A DNA stretch of 64,000 bases from Semisulcospira habei (taxonomy: Eukaryota; Mollusca; Gastropoda; Semisulcospiridae): assembly GCA_036245525.1 (NCBI GenBank), contig BTPG01000007.1, positions 159,926,059 to 159,990,058 on the forward strand, given 5' to 3'. Made by a program: the position numbers and the translations under genes. A model generated the notes under the pieces. That model was not told where the DNA came from. It was given only the letters and a program-made list of their open reading frames with translations, and ran no database searches. Each line of letters begins with the position of its first letter. Position 1 is the first letter of the stretch. Positions 63,031 to 64,000 of the stretch are shown here, in pieces.

Positions 63031-64000
63031 GATATAAGTTAATCCACAAGTGTTATGGAATTAATATTCAGGAAGACAAAGACCTGATGCACTCCAAAAC
63101 AATATGTAGGAGTTGCTATAGTCGGATGAAACAGATAGACTCTGAAACACGTGTCTGTGGAGACAACGCGAAATGCGGCGTCTGATATTGCCTCATCACA
63201 ACATATTTGGACCATGTTCGATCCAAATACGAGTGTTGAAGAATGTGTCGCGTGTGTTCATTTCATGCAGCTAGGTAAAGAAGGATGACAAGCGAAGGGC
63301 GCACATGGGAAGAAACGACCGTTTTGATCTGTGGAATGTCACAGTGACACTCATAACACTGACACTAATAACAGCACTAATGAAGGTGATAGTGGTATAC
63401 AAGTTTTCATTCCTCCGATGTCTACTCCCCGTAAAACGCCATGCAAAGTCGATGCTCAAACATCGCCGTTACAAAGAGTGTGGACCCCATCTCCACCAGC
63501 CAAGCGGACGCATGAAATAGCCATTTCACCCATTGAAAAAACAGGTGTCGATATAGCCACATCTCCACATATCAAACGACCCAGCCTTCGACCTGACCAG
63601 GAACTGCAGATGCCATTGACAAAGGAGGAAGAAAAATATCAGACGGCACTAAACCGCACAATGCTTAATGAATCAGTTGATGCCACAATTCGTTGCAAGA
63701 CTGGAGGACAGCCTTTGTATATTTTATGCACATACCAAAACCAAGAAAACCAACAACAGGGGCATCATCAGCCGTAATACGAAGAAGGTCAAAGGTATTA
63801 GCCCGTGCTAAAGCAAATATGTCTGGCGGATCAGAAGTGGATGAAGCTGAACAAATAACTGACGAGTTAAGACGAGAAAGAAAGGAAAAAATGACTGCAA
63901 TATTAGACAGAGCAGGCCATATGCGATCTGTATAAGTCTGTAGAAAACAGGGTATTTCTCTGAGAACCAATCTAGGATTAAGCTGGTCCAAGTACAGAAC
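63031..64000 (+). pseudogene. Second RAG1 N-terminal-domain-like gene fragment, running off the window
   Basis: From about 63035 the frame gives YGINIQEDKDLMHSKTI followed by CRSC. In a second frame it gives IWTMFDPNTSVEECVACVHF (about 63200-63275), matching the order and spacing of the copy at 19395-19947. The first CX2C pair is absent at this end. Further on, a long polar segment (PMSTPRKTPCKVDAQTSPLQ, about 63415-63475) and a charged helix (EAEQITDELRRERKEKMTAI, 63845-63905) continue the protein, with frame changes. It would be the N-terminal part of a transposase or DNA-binding protein. No inverted terminal repeat is visible at the left boundary. Confidence 0.65.

Overview
The window is animal genomic DNA, most likely from a mollusc and probably a gastropod. 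It carries six GT-AG-bounded exons of one immunoglobulin-superfamily cell-surface gene on the + strand. The introns are packed with retroelements of types common in molluscs: tyrosine-recombinase DIRS elements, an I-group LINE, an RTE-like LINE and a Ty3/gypsy element. They also hold DNA-transposon remnants whose protein resembles the zinc-binding N-terminal part of vertebrate RAG1; a transposon coding for such a protein (N-RAG-TP) is, as far as I recall, known from the sea slug Aplysia. The taxon is inferred from this content, not proven.

Host gene. Exons lie at 7906-8073, 22845-23147, 42691-42975, 52800-52918, 58222-58405 and 59407-59571, with matching phases. They encode the end of one Ig domain, two whole Ig domains, one Ig domain split over two exons, then a transmembrane helix with a basic stop-transfer stretch. 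Roughly 1.2 kb of coding sequence is spread over about 52 kb. The 5' end and the cytoplasmic tail lie outside the window or were not found. The family looks nephrin/Kirre-like.

Mobile elements. Eight related DIRS copies (called A, B, C, E, F, G, H, I here; the letter D is unused) all lie on the + strand: A 1-1564, B 1565-7118, C 8119-22146, E 24215-30168, F 30168-36784, G 45158-50898, H 53613-58150, I 60138-about 63030. The complete ends show the classic DIRS layout. Inverted terminal repeats of about 200 bp flank the element. An internal complementary region after the last gene is made of the reverse complement of the left tip joined to the reverse complement of the right tip. Copy E is the best preserved: a spliced ORF1 with a Cys-rich N-terminus, then RT, RNase H, a conserved linker domain and a tyrosine recombinase, spoiled by one stop and one frameshift. 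Copy F has decayed coding sequence but nearly identical long terminal repeats.

Nested insertions. Copy C was hit by a Ty3/gypsy-type element (5' LTR 8650-9597; its gag-protease now runs in frame into the DIRS RT), by an I-group LINE (12300-18248, with target duplications), and by a 1.8-kb DNA transposon (18908-20730; 12-bp inverted ends, 4-bp target duplication). That transposon holds a broken RAG1-N-terminus-like gene, itself split by a TTAA-flanked hairpin MITE. A second copy of the same gene family occupies 63031-64000. Between 37 and 41 kb lie a tandem array and three copies of a short tailed element with target duplications; several hairpin repeats and minisatellites fill other intron stretches. 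I recognised no tRNA, rRNA or CRISPR.
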